From Reyranella sp. (lineage in GTDB: Bacteria; Pseudomonadota; Alphaproteobacteria; Reyranellales; Reyranellaceae), in assembly GCA_019750135.1 (NCBI GenBank), contig JAIEOV010000016.1, positions 372,001 through 436,000 of the forward strand: a stretch of 64,000 nt of DNA, read 5' to 3'. Below the pieces are notes generated by a model that was given only the letters and a program-made list of their open reading frames with translations, was not told the origin of the DNA and made no database searches. Position numbers and translations under genes: made by a program. Below, one piece after another: positions 26,206 through 35,479 of the stretch (positions within the stretch are counted from its first letter, which is position 1; each line of letters starts with the position of its first letter).

Positions 26206-26891
26206 GCCGCTTCTTCCGGCGGCATACCCCACAGCCGCTCGTAGTATCCGCGGCAACGCTCGTAGAGCGGGCGATCGGCCGGGCGCCCGCCGAAGTGGCA
26301 GAGCTCGACCGCCGCCACCAGGGCGGCGAAATCGTCGCGCGCCTGCTCGGGCACACGGGCGCGCCCGACCAGTTCACGCGCCGTCATCGCGACCGGCACC
26401 TCCTGGCCGACGCGGCGGCGCAACAGGTCGATGCTGGTGAGCAGCAGGACATGGATGGCGCCGCTCCAGTCTCCCGAGACGGCCGAGCGGTCGGCATCGT
26501 CGAGCCGGGCCTTGAGATGATCGCGTTGTGCCCCGGAGGCCGCCGCCTCTTCCGGCCGTACCGCGTCGCGTGCCGACGGCCACGCCCAGCCGCTGGCCCT
26601 GAGCCACATCGCCAACCCGACGAGCACGACCACCAGCCCGCCGATCAGCAACGCGTCGATGATCGACCGGAGGTCGAGCGACAGCGGCTCGCCCTCGGGA
26701 GGAGGCGCGGAACGCACGGGCGCGTCCGGCAGATCGCGCTGGTAGCCCGCCCAGTCATAGACCTTGCCGACCTGTTCGCGTACCGCGGCGGCATCGGTCG
26801 GCGATGGCGCGGCCATGACCGCGCAAGGTGTGGTCAGCATTGCGAGCAATGCCACGAGGCCGAAGGAAATCCAGCGCGTGGCGCTTCTCAT
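26202..26891 (-). CDS. DUF4129-like membrane protein
   Basis: 229 aa. A signal or TM segment (WISFGLVALLAMLTTPCAVMAA), a central TM helix (ALLIGGLVVVLVGLAMWL), then a cytoplasmic C-terminal domain with SAVSGDWSGAIHVLLLTSID, MTARELVGRA and VAAVELCHFGGRPADRPLYE, the DUF4129 pattern found in transglutaminase-linked and MoxR-linked proteins. First gene of the six-gene operon; coupled to DUF4350 by ATGA. Confidence 0.78.
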   Translation of the reverse strand: MRSATRWISFGLVALLAMLTTPCAVMAAPSPTDAAAVREQVGKVYDWAGYQRDLPDAPVRSAPPPEGEPLSLDLRSIIDALLIGGLVVVLVGLAMWLRASGWAWPSARDAVRPEEAAASGAQRDHLKARLDDADRSAVSGDWSGAIHVLLLTSIDLLRRRVGQEVPVAMTARELVGRARVPEQARDDFAALVAAVELCHFGGRPADRPLYERCRGYYERLWGMPPEEAA

Positions 26892-26955
26892 GCCGCGAGA
26901 GTCTAGGTCGGATGACAATCGGACGGCAAGCGCCGCCCGCCGAGAAACGCTCGAG

Positions 26956-27354
26956 TCAGGGCGCCAGAAGGGCGCGTATATAGCGCTCGAGTGCGGCGTG
27001 ATCGTAGGGCTTGGCGAGAATCGCAACGTGGCCGGCCGCTTCCGCGGTCGTACGTGCGGCGCCGGACGTCAGGATGACCCGAAGTTTCGGCCGCTCGCGG
27101 CGCACCCATTGCGCCAGGCCGAAGCCATCCATGCTGCCGGGCATGTTCACGTCGGAGAACACGATGTCGACATGGACGTCCGCCTGCAGGATGCGGATCG
27201 CTTCGTCCGCGCCGGTCGCCTCGATCACCTCGAAGCCGCAATCGCGGAGGTAGGCGGCAGCCAAGCTGCGCACCAGCATGTCGTCTTCCACCACCAGGAC
27301 GGTGGGAGATGACGCCGGAACCGGCTCCTCGAAGGTCTTGCACCCCGCATTCAT
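26956..27354 (-). CDS. Stand-alone response-regulator receiver protein
   Basis: 132 aa with a single CheY-like receiver domain: acidic pocket VVEDDMLVR, phospho-acceptor Asp in DIVFSDVNMPG, switch Thr/Ser in LTSGAAR and conserved Lys in ILAKPYD. There is no output domain, so it likely works by protein contact in a phosphorelay. Start chosen at ATG 27354; in-frame codons to 27435 are open and no RBS decides between them. It lies upstream of the MoxR cluster on the same strand. The HWE kinase at 41844 is the only histidine kinase in the window; a link is speculative. Confidence 0.85.
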   Translation of the reverse strand: MNAGCKTFEEPVPASSPTVLVVEDDMLVRSLAAAYLRDCGFEVIEATGADEAIRILQADVHVDIVFSDVNMPGSMDGFGLAQWVRRERPKLRVILTSGAARTTAEAAGHVAILAKPYDHAALERYIRALLAP

Positions 27355-27448
27355 TCGGTCAGTAACGCTGCTGGCGGGCTTTTGTTCCGCGATGCGTCGA
27401 CGCCTCTGGAAGCAGGTGCAGCCGTCATGCATCATCGGCTGGGGAGCG

Positions 27449-27458
27449 TTACGCGTAA
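27449..27458. promoter_or_regulatory. 10-bp perfect palindrome upstream of the TctC receptor
   Basis: TTACGCGTAA lies 10 bases before the ATG at 27469, directly adjoining the RBS AGAGGGA (27458-27464). A bound regulator here would block ribosome or polymerase access; this is inference from position only. Confidence 0.3.
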
Positions 27459-27468
27459 GAGGGAATCA

Positions 27469-28440
27469 ATGCAAAGGCGCCATTTCACTGCCGCTTTGGG
27501 TCTGCTGCCGCTGGCGGGTTCGGCCTTGGCCCAGGGCGACGACTGGCCTCAGCGCACCGTGCGCGTCGTCTGCCCGTTCACCCCGGGCGGCTCGCAGGAC
27601 AACATCGCCCGCCGGCTCAGCTCGAAGCTGCAGGACTATCTCGGCCAGTCCTTCGTCATCGACAATCGCAGCGGCGCCGGCGGCTCGATCGCCGCCGACA
27701 ACGTCGCCAAGTCGCCGCCCGACGGCTATTCCATGCTTCTGGGCGGCATCGCCAGCCATGCCGTGGCGCCCAATCTCTACGCCAAGCTGCCCTACAATCC
27801 CTTCACCGATCTCGAGACGGTGGCGTGGATCGGCACCCAGCCCAACATGCTGTGCTGCCATCCCAGCTTCCCGCACGACACCGTCGCCAAGCTGATCGCC
27901 GCGGCCAAGGCCGAGCCCGGCAAATACCAGTACGGTTCCTCCGGCGTCGGCGCCTCGCCGTCGCTCACCATGGAGCTGCTGAAGCAGAAGACCGGCGCCG
28001 ATCTCACCCTGATCAGCTATCGCGGCGCTTCGGCGGCGGCGGCCGACGTGCTGGCAGGCCACGTGCCGCTCTGCATCGCCAACATCGATTCGCTGATGGG
28101 CCAGGTGAGCGCGGGCAAGCTGAAGCCGATCGCCACGACCGGCGCCAAGCGCGCGACCGTCGCGCCGGACACGCCGACGCTGGTCGAGACCGTTCCCGAC
28201 CTCGTGGTCACGTCATGGTCGATCTGGGCGGTGCCCGCCGGCACGCCGCCCAAGATCAAGGACAAGCTGCGCGCCGCCACCGAGCGCGCCTTGCAGGACG
28301 CCGAAGTGATCGCCAGCATGCGCCAGGGCGGCTTCGAGCCCGGCGGCAACATGCCGATCCCCGAGGTCGATGCCTTCATCAAGGCCGAGCACAAGCGCTG
28401 GGGCGAGGTGATCCGTGCCGCGGGCATCAAGCCGGAATAA
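27469..28440 (+). CDS. Bug/TctC-family periplasmic solute receptor
   Basis: 323 aa. Signal peptide MQRRHFTAALGLLPLAGSAL then AQG. Family segments are WPQRTVRVVCPFTPGGSQDN, FVIDNRSGAGGSIAADNVAK and TLVETVPDLVVTSWS. No TctA/TctB permease genes are adjacent. RBS AGAGGGA precedes ATG 27469. The 3' end overlaps the GTG start of the DNA glycosylase gene by 26 bases, so the two are co-transcribed although functionally unrelated. Confidence 0.92.
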   Translation: MQRRHFTAALGLLPLAGSALAQGDDWPQRTVRVVCPFTPGGSQDNIARRLSSKLQDYLGQSFVIDNRSGAGGSIAADNVAKSPPDGYSMLLGGIASHAVAPNLYAKLPYNPFTDLETVAWIGTQPNMLCCHPSFPHDTVAKLIAAAKAEPGKYQYGSSGVGASPSLTMELLKQKTGADLTLISYRGASAAAADVLAGHVPLCIANIDSLMGQVSAGKLKPIATTGAKRATVAPDTPTLVETVPDLVVTSWSIWAVPAGTPPKIKDKLRAATERALQDAEVIASMRQGGFEPGGNMPIPEVDAFIKAEHKRWGEVIRAAGIKPE

Positions 28441-28957
28441 GCAGCTCGTCCCCGACCTCCTGGCGCCGGGCCTCGACCTGGTGTTCTGCGGCACGGCGCC
28501 CAGCCCGGCCTCGTTCAAGGCGCGCGCCTACTACGCCAATCCCGGCAACGCCTTCTGGCCGACCCTGCATGCGGTGGGGCTGACGCCCGAGCGGCTGGCG
28601 CCGCCGCGCTATCCCGAGCTCCTGACGCTCGGCATCGGGCTGACGGACCTCAACAAGACGGAGTATGGTTCGGACCACGAGCTGAGCCCCCACGCCATGG
28701 ACGCCGCCGCCCTGCACGCCAAGCTCCGCCGCTTCCGGCCCGCCGCCATCGCCTTCACCAGCAAGCACGCGGCTTCGCTGGCGCTCGGCATCAAATCACC
28801 GGCCTACGGACGGCAGGCCGAGCCGCTCGAAGGTGCGGTGGCGTTCGTGCTCGCCTCGCCGTCGGGCCGCGCCCGTTCGTTCTGGACCCTGGCGCCGTGG
28901 CGCGAGGCGGCGGCCTTCGTGATGGAGCGCCGCCTGATGCGCGAGCGCGCGGCATGA
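28415..28957 (+). CDS. mug: Mug/TDG-like mismatch-specific uracil-DNA glycosylase
   Basis: 180 aa, close to E. coli Mug (168). The N-terminal LVFCGTAPSPASFKARAYYA, then NPGNAFWPTLHAVGLTP, aligns with Mug motif 1 and its NRFW segment. The motif-2 region is ASPSGRARSFW. In Mug these motifs read GINPG and NPSGLSR; here the catalytic Asn is Ala (GTAPS) and the motif-2 Asn is Ser, so chemistry or specificity may differ. It is predicted to excise mispaired U/T or damaged bases. GTG start at 28415 lies inside the receptor gene; its TGA overlaps the next ATG. Confidence 0.82.
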   Translation: MPRASSRNKQLVPDLLAPGLDLVFCGTAPSPASFKARAYYANPGNAFWPTLHAVGLTPERLAPPRYPELLTLGIGLTDLNKTEYGSDHELSPHAMDAAALHAKLRRFRPAAIAFTSKHAASLALGIKSPAYGRQAEPLEGAVAFVLASPSGRARSFWTLAPWREAAAFVMERRLMRERAA

Positions 28958-30375
28958 AGCGCCGCACGCTGCTCGGCGCGTCGCTTGCCGCCCCCCTGGC
29001 GGCGCCGGCCGTCGTGCGCGCGCAGGAGACGACGGCGGCGCTGAAGGACCTGGCGCGACGCGCCACGATCTATCTCTTCCCGGTCTACGAGATGTACCGC
29101 ACGCGCTGGCAGGCCACGATCAACGAGGCCAATCCATCGCGCCAGCGGCTGAACCGTTTCCGCCACATCACCCAGCTTGCCGACCATCGCGCGCGGGCGG
29201 TGACGACGCCCAACAACGACACGTTCTATTCCTCGGCGTGGCTCGATCTCTCGGTCGATCCGATGTTCCTCACCGTGCCGCCGGTGGGCGATCTTTACTA
29301 CAGCTACGCCTTCATGGACCTGTTCACCAACAACTTCGCCTATGTCAGCCATCGGCTGCACGGCGGAGAGCCACCGACGCACATGATCGTCGGCCCGGCT
29401 TGGACCGGCGATGCGTCGTCGGAAGTAAAGCTGGTCCGGGCGCCGACCAATTCGGTGTGGCTGCTGGGACGCATCCTGGTCGACGGACCGGACGAGGTCG
29501 ACCGCGTGCATATCCTGCAGGCGCGCGCACTGCTCGAGACGCCCGACCAGCGCAACGAGCGGCGCATCGTGGAAACTCGGGACCTGATGTCCCAGCGCAG
29601 CGCAGCGCCGGTCGAGCCGGTGGCCGACTGGCCCGCGCCCAATCCCACCGATCCGTTCGACCTGTTCGAAGCGACGATGCGCGCGCTGGGCGAGGGCCCG
29701 TTGCCGCAACGAGACCGTGCCGTGCTCGAAGCCTTCGCCCCATTGAAGCTGAGCCCCGGCCGCAAGTTCGACGGGCGCGCCTTCAGCGAACCGGAGCGTC
29801 GCGCGATCCAGGCCGGCATCGAGCGGGGCCGCGCGGAAATCCGCGCCGCCGGCGGCCGCTACGGCAGGACGATCGACGGCTGGACCTACGGCGAGCGCCA
29901 TCTCGGCAATTTCGGCGAGGACTATCTCTATCGCGCGTTCGTGGCGCTCACCGGGCTGGCGGCGCTCGAACCTGCCGAGGCGGTCTATCTCGCCTGCAAT
30001 ACCGATTCCAACGGCCGTCCGCTGTCGGGCGCCAATACCTACCGCCTCACCTTCCCAGCCGACAACCTGCCGCCGGCGCGCGCCTTCTGGTCGCTCGCCA
30101 TGTACGAGGTGACGCCCGAAGGCCGTGCCTTCTTCATCGACAATCCGATCGGTCGCTATTCGATCGGCGATCGCACACCTGGCCTGCACAAATCAGCCGA
30201 TGGTTCGCTCACGATCTACCTGCAGCGCGAGCGACCGGAAGGTGAGCGTGCGGCCAATTGGCTGCCCGCGCCCAGTGGGCCGATGCGCCTGGTGCTGCGG
30301 GCCTATGAGCCCGAGGAGTCGCTGATCCAGGGCCTCTATCGTGCACCCGGCGTGCAGCGCAACTCTCCGTCCTGA
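28954..30375 (+). CDS. DUF1254/DUF1214 exported protein
   Basis: 473 aa. Signal peptide MKRRTLLGASLAAPLAAPA then VVRAQE, possibly Tat (KRRTLL). The N-terminal DUF1254 region has YEMYRTRWQATINEANPS, TTPNNDTFYSSAWLDLS and YYSYAFMDLFTNNFAYV. The C-terminal DUF1214 region has WSLAMYEVTPEGRAFFIDNP and GLHKSADGSLTIYLQRERP. Found widely in soil bacteria; the function is not established. Starts by ATGA overlap with the glycosylase, and a SOD-family gene follows 38 bases after the stop. Confidence 0.9.
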   Translation: MKRRTLLGASLAAPLAAPAVVRAQETTAALKDLARRATIYLFPVYEMYRTRWQATINEANPSRQRLNRFRHITQLADHRARAVTTPNNDTFYSSAWLDLSVDPMFLTVPPVGDLYYSYAFMDLFTNNFAYVSHRLHGGEPPTHMIVGPAWTGDASSEVKLVRAPTNSVWLLGRILVDGPDEVDRVHILQARALLETPDQRNERRIVETRDLMSQRSAAPVEPVADWPAPNPTDPFDLFEATMRALGEGPLPQRDRAVLEAFAPLKLSPGRKFDGRAFSEPERRAIQAGIERGRAEIRAAGGRYGRTIDGWTYGERHLGNFGEDYLYRAFVALTGLAALEPAEAVYLACNTDSNGRPLSGANTYRLTFPADNLPPARAFWSLAMYEVTPEGRAFFIDNPIGRYSIGDRTPGLHKSADGSLTIYLQRERPEGERAANWLPAPSGPMRLVLRAYEPEESLIQGLYRAPGVQRNSPS

Positions 30376-30413
30376 GCGGCGTTAGGGTCCGAATAATCTT
30401 TTCGGAGACCGAC

Positions 30414-31112
30414 ATGCCCGAGATTTCTCGCCGCTCCCTGGCCGCGAGTGTCGGCCTGCTGGCTGGCGCTGCGGCCGTGCCGGCGGTGGCACAGCAGCTC
30501 CTCGCCGTCGCGAGCGCGCCCAAGTTCCGCGCCCAGCCTCTCACCTTCAACCCCGACAAGGTCAAGTGGCTGTCAGCCCAGGCAATCGCCGACCATCACG
30601 CGATCTATGCCGAGAGCGTCGGCCGGCTGAATGCGATCACCGAGCAGCTGGCGCAGATGGATTTCGCCAAGGTCCAGCCGGCCGAGATCGGCGATCTCAA
30701 GCGCGAGCAGCAGGCCGTCTACAATTCTTCGCTGCTGCACGAGCTGTATTTCGAATGCATCGGCGACGCGCCGACGAGCCCGTCGGGCGTGTTCGCGCAG
30801 GCGATCAGCCGCGACTTCGCGAGCTTCGATCGCTGGAAGGCCGAGTTCGCCGCCATGGGCAAGGCGGTGACCGACGGCAAGGGCATGGTGATCCTGGCCT
30901 ATACGCCGCGCGACAAGCGCTTGATCAATCACCTTGCCGCCGATCACGCGACGGGACCGGTCGGGTGCGTGCCGCTGATCGTGATGGACATGTACGAGCA
31001 TGCGTACAAGGCCGACTATGCCGGCGATCCGGCGAAGTATGTCGACAGCTTCGTCCAGATGGTCCGCTGGGTGACGCCCGAGCGGCTGTATCGGGAAGCG
31101 ATCAGGGTGTGA
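30414..31112 (+). CDS. Exported Fe/Mn superoxide dismutase-family protein (ChrC-like), copy 1
   Basis: 232 aa. Tat-like signal (ISRRSLAASVGLLAGAAAVP then AVAQQ). SOD fold with metal ligands His61 or 62, His109 (NSSLLHELYF), Asp192 and His196 (MDMYEHAYK). The proton-relay Tyr34 position of classical SODs is Ser68, and His178 (AADH) may occupy the active-site Gln position, as in Fe-type enzymes. It is the most divergent of three such proteins here; the other two flank chrA/chrB. Likely periplasmic oxidant defence; catalytic competence is uncertain. A perfect 29-bp inverted repeat follows the stop. Confidence 0.85.
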   Translation: MPEISRRSLAASVGLLAGAAAVPAVAQQLLAVASAPKFRAQPLTFNPDKVKWLSAQAIADHHAIYAESVGRLNAITEQLAQMDFAKVQPAEIGDLKREQQAVYNSSLLHELYFECIGDAPTSPSGVFAQAISRDFASFDRWKAEFAAMGKAVTDGKGMVILAYTPRDKRLINHLAADHATGPVGCVPLIVMDMYEHAYKADYAGDPAKYVDSFVQMVRWVTPERLYREAIRV

Positions 31113-31122
31113 TCACGCACCC

Positions 31123-31191
31123 TGTCATCCCGAGCGTAGCGAGGGACCTTTAAGGCAACAGGAAAGGTCCCTCGCTACGCTCGGGATGACA
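31123..31191. repeat. Perfect 29-bp inverted repeat (REP-like / bidirectional terminator)
   Basis: Arms at 31123-31151 and 31163-31191 are exact reverse complements, separated by 11 bases. The core is TCATCCCGAGCGTAGCGAGG. The element lies between convergent genes (SOD-family protein and zincin), where a bidirectional terminator would fit. The arm sequence looks like a dispersed intergenic palindrome of high-G+C alphaproteobacteria rather than a locus-specific hairpin (from memory of such repeats, not searched). Confidence 0.9.
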
Positions 31192-31218
31192 GCAACGCCG
31201 TCACGACGATCGTGCGAC

Positions 31219-31674
31219 TTAAGCCCCGGGCTGCGCCCGTCGGGATTCTTCCTCGGCCTTGGCTTCGATCGCTTCCATGTCGTCGTCGCTCAGGCCGAAG
31301 TGATGGCCGATCTCGTGGATCAGCACGTGGCGCACGATGTGCGGCAGGTCCTCGCCCGATTCGCACCAGTAGTCGAGGATCGGCCGACGATAGAGGAAGA
31401 TGCGATCAATGTCGTTGGCGACGTGGCCCGCGCCACGTTCCATCATCGACACGCCTTGATAGAGGCCGAGCAGATCGAACGGCGTGTCGAGGTCCATTTC
31501 CTTCTCGACCTCGTCGGACGGGAAGTCGTCGACCTGGATGCGCACATTGCCGACATGCCGCCGGAACTCCTCGGGAATCGTCGCCAGCGCCTCGGCGGCG
31601 ATCGCCTCGAAGTCCTCCAAGGTGGGCGCCGTGCCGAAGCAGGGCATGCGCCGCGGATTGGTGAAGACCGGCAT
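31219..31674 (-). CDS. Zincin-like metallopeptidase (HExxH), MpaA/DUF1025 type
   Basis: 151 aa. The C-terminal HEIGHHFGLSDDDM provides the HExxH zinc motif with a downstream acidic ligand. The N-terminal LEDFEAIAAEALATIPEEF and MDLDTPFDLLGLYQGV segments are typical of the short metallopeptidase family found next to housekeeping genes in alphaproteobacteria. Cytoplasmic, no signal peptide. RBS GGGGGA lies 3-8 bases before ATG 31674; longer in-frame extensions to 31782 look non-coding. Substrate unknown. Confidence 0.88.
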   Translation of the reverse strand: MPVFTNPRRMPCFGTAPTLEDFEAIAAEALATIPEEFRRHVGNVRIQVDDFPSDEVEKEMDLDTPFDLLGLYQGVSMMERGAGHVANDIDRIFLYRRPILDYWCESGEDLPHIVRHVLIHEIGHHFGLSDDDMEAIEAKAEEESRRAQPGA

Positions 31675-31810
31675 CAATCCCCCATATAGGACCACGGCGC
31701 GCCCGCCAAGGGGCGATGGTGGACGAATCTGTGACGAGTCGCCGGGCGGTTGGCGCGGGATTCGCATGGTCGCCTTCCCCATCGATCCGCTCTAAGCTTG
31801 GCCCCCAAGC

Positions 31811-32725
31811 ATGCTGCAGTTCCTCGTTCGCCGTCTAATCGTGGCGGTCCTCGTCGCCGCCACCGTCATGACGCTCGCCTTCATCCTGACGCGCCTGTCG
31901 GGCGATCTTGCGATCTCGATCGCCGGTCCCAACGCCACGCAGGCCGACGTCGAGGCCGTGCGCAAGGCCTATGGCCTCGACCGCCCGCTCACCATGCAGT
32001 TCCTCGACTGGGTCGGCCGCGCCGTGACCGGCGACCTGGGTGAAAGCTACTTCTTCAAGACCAAGGTCTCCACGCTGATCGCCGAGCGCATGCCGATCAC
32101 GGTCACGCTCGGCCTCACCGGCTTGGTGATTGCGCTGCTTGTTTCCCTGCCACTCGGCATCCTGGCGGCGGTGCGGGAGAACACCGCGCTCGACCGCATC
32201 GTCCAGATGGTGGCCCTGGTCGGCCAGGCGATGCCCTCGTTCTGGCTTGGATTGATCCTGATGATCACGCTCGGCCTGCAGCTCGGCTGGCTGCCGATCT
32301 CGGGCACGGGATCGTGGGAGCACTACGTGATGCCCGGCATCGTGCTCGCCTTCTCGGCCATCCCTGCGCTGACGCGCCTGACCCGCGCCGGCATGATCCA
32401 GGCGATGGGCTCGGACTACATCCGCACGGCGCGGGCCAAGGGCCTGTCGCGCGCCTCGATCCTGCTGAAGCATGCGTTGCGTAACGCCGCCATCCCGGTG
32501 GTGGCGATCGCCGCCGTCCAGCTCGGCTTCATGCTGGGCGGCTCGATCGTGATCGAGCAGGTCTTCGCCCTGCACGGCGTTGGCTTCCTCGCCTGGGAAT
32601 CGATCGGCAAGAACGACTTCCCCGTGGTGCAGGCAGTGGTGCTGGTGCTGGCGGTGATCTACGTCGCGCTCACCATGCTGGCCGACCTGATGAACGCCGT
32701 GCTGGATCCGAGGCTGCGCGGATGA
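31811..32725 (+). CDS. Dipeptide/oligopeptide ABC transporter permease (DppB-like)
   Basis: 304 aa, six TM helices. Starts MLQFLVRRLIVAVLVAATVM as DppB proteins do, with the periplasmic loop YGLDRPLTMQFLDWVGRAVT and EAA loop YIRTARAKGLSRASILLKHA. It forms the inner-membrane channel with the following DppC-like protein. First of five overlapping genes (B-C-D-F-monooxygenase) with ATGA junctions; the solute receptor gene is convergent at 36595-38121. Confidence 0.93.
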   Translation: MLQFLVRRLIVAVLVAATVMTLAFILTRLSGDLAISIAGPNATQADVEAVRKAYGLDRPLTMQFLDWVGRAVTGDLGESYFFKTKVSTLIAERMPITVTLGLTGLVIALLVSLPLGILAAVRENTALDRIVQMVALVGQAMPSFWLGLILMITLGLQLGWLPISGTGSWEHYVMPGIVLAFSAIPALTRLTRAGMIQAMGSDYIRTARAKGLSRASILLKHALRNAAIPVVAIAAVQLGFMLGGSIVIEQVFALHGVGFLAWESIGKNDFPVVQAVVLVLAVIYVALTMLADLMNAVLDPRLRG

Positions 32726-33585
32726 GTGCGGTCTCGGTCATGGCCGGCCCCAAGCGCGGCTGGAAGAGCGTCAGCACCTGGATCGGCGCGGTCATCGTGG
32801 GCATCGCCATGATCTGCGCCGTCTTCGCCCCTCTGCTGGTGCCGCATGATCCCTTCACCCAGGACCTCAGCAAGCGTCTGCTGCCGCCGTTCTGGATGGC
32901 TGGCACCAACCCCGACTACATACTGGGCACCGACCAGCTCGGCCGCGACTATCTCTCGCGCCTGATCTGGGGCTGCCGCATCTCCATGCTGATCGGCGTT
33001 ACGGTGACCGTCGTATCGGCCCTGATCGGCATCACCATCGGCGTGCTCGGCGGCTTTCTCGGCGGCCGCGTCGACGATGCCGTGCTGTTCGCCATCACCA
33101 CCCGGCTTTCCATCCCGGTCGTGCTGGTGGCGCTGGCCGTGGTCGGCCTGCTCGGCAGCTCGATGACCCTGCTGGTGCTGACGCTCGGCCTGCTTCTATG
33201 GGACCGCTTCGCCGTGGTGGCGCGCTCGACCACCATGCAGGTCCGCAACCTCGACTTCGTCGCCGCTGCCTGGTGCGCCGGCTGCTCACGCTTCCGCATT
33301 CTGGCGGGCGAGGTGCTGCCCAACATCGCGAGCCATCTCGTCGTGGTGGCAACGCTCGAGATCGCGCTCGCCATCCTGCTCGAGGCCGCCCTCTCCTTCC
33401 TCGGGCTCGGCGTACCACCACCCTTGCCGTCGTGGGGCCTGATGATCGCCGAGGCCAAGGACTACATGTTCTTCAGCCCGTGGGTAATCGTGATCCCGGG
33501 CGTGGCGCTGTTCGTGCTGGTCATGGGCATCAACCTCTTGGGCGACGGCCTGCGCGACCTCTTTGGCGCGAGGACCGATCCATGA
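32722..33585 (+). CDS. Dipeptide/oligopeptide ABC transporter permease (DppC-like)
   Basis: 287 aa. The N-terminal cytoplasmic segment and TM1 are followed by the OppC-type motif HPLGTDQLGRD-like ILGTDQLGRDYLSRLIWG, and the EAA loop NLDFVAAAWCAGCSRFRILA. Second channel half, pairing with the DppB-like protein. Start overlaps DppB by ATGA, as does its end with the ATPase gene. Confidence 0.93.
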   Translation: MSAVSVMAGPKRGWKSVSTWIGAVIVGIAMICAVFAPLLVPHDPFTQDLSKRLLPPFWMAGTNPDYILGTDQLGRDYLSRLIWGCRISMLIGVTVTVVSALIGITIGVLGGFLGGRVDDAVLFAITTRLSIPVVLVALAVVGLLGSSMTLLVLTLGLLLWDRFAVVARSTTMQVRNLDFVAAAWCAGCSRFRILAGEVLPNIASHLVVVATLEIALAILLEAALSFLGLGVPPPLPSWGLMIAEAKDYMFFSPWVIVIPGVALFVLVMGINLLGDGLRDLFGARTDP

Positions 33586-34534
33586 GCGCGCTCCTCGAGG
33601 TCGAGCAGCTCGAAGTGAACTTCGGCGGCCGCGTGTCGGCGGTGCGCGGCGCCTCGGTCACGGTCGAGCGCGGCGAGACCCATTGCCTGGTGGGCGAATC
33701 GGGCTGCGGCAAGTCGGTGACCGCCCTTGCCGTCATGAACCTTCTGGCCCGCGGCGCCCGCCGCTCGGCCAGGCGGCTCGCCTTCGAGGGCCAGGACCTG
33801 ACCGGCCTCAGCGACTCGGGCATGGCGCATCTGCGCGGCAACGCCATGGCCATGATCTTCCAGGAGCCGATGACCAGCCTCAATCCCGCCTACACGGTGG
33901 GCTCGCAGATGACAGAGGTGCTGCGCCGGCACAAGAAGACGACACAGCGCGCCGCCACCGACCGCGCCGCCGACCTTCTGGCCCGCGTCGGCATCACGGC
34001 GCCGGGGCTCAGGCTCGGCCAGTTCCCGCACCAGCTCTCGGGCGGCCTGCGCCAGCGCGTGATGATCGCGATGGCGCTTATGTGCGATCCCAAGCTCCTG
34101 ATCGCCGACGAGCCGACCACGGCGCTCGACGTCACGGTGCAGGCACAGATCCTGCGCCTGCTGGCCGGCCTGCAGCGCGACCTCGGGCTCGGCATGCTGC
34201 TGATTACCCACGATCTCGGCATCGTCGCCCGCGTCGCCCATCGCGTGTCGGTGATGTATGCCGGCGAAGTGGTCGAGAGCGCGCCGACCGCCGAGCTGTT
34301 CGCCAACCCCAAGCATCCCTACACGCGCGGCCTGCTGCGCTGCGTGCCGGTGCCGGGCAAGATCAGGCGCGACGAGCCGCTGGGCTCGATCCCCGGCACG
34401 GTGCCGCGCATCGGCCCGGGCTTCGAAGGCTGCGCCTTCCGCGAACGCTGCGACTTCGCCGACGCGACCTGCGCCCACACCGTGCCGCGCCATGCCGCGA
34501 GCGCCGCCCATGACTTCCTGTGCCGGTTGCCGGC

Positions 34535-34538
<4 letters not shown>
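33582..34538 (+). CDS. Dipeptide/oligopeptide ABC transporter ATPase (DppD-like)
   Basis: 318 aa. Walker A GESGCGKS (38-45), Q loop MIFQEPMTSLNP, signature LSGGLRQR, Walker B LLIADEPTTALDVT, switch His in LITHDLGIVA, and the C-terminal oligopeptide-transporter extension with four Cys-rich positions (GCAFRERCDFADATC). Drives import with the DppF-like ATPase. Confidence 0.94.
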
Positions 34539-35463
<925 letters not shown>

Positions 35464-35479
<16 letters not shown>

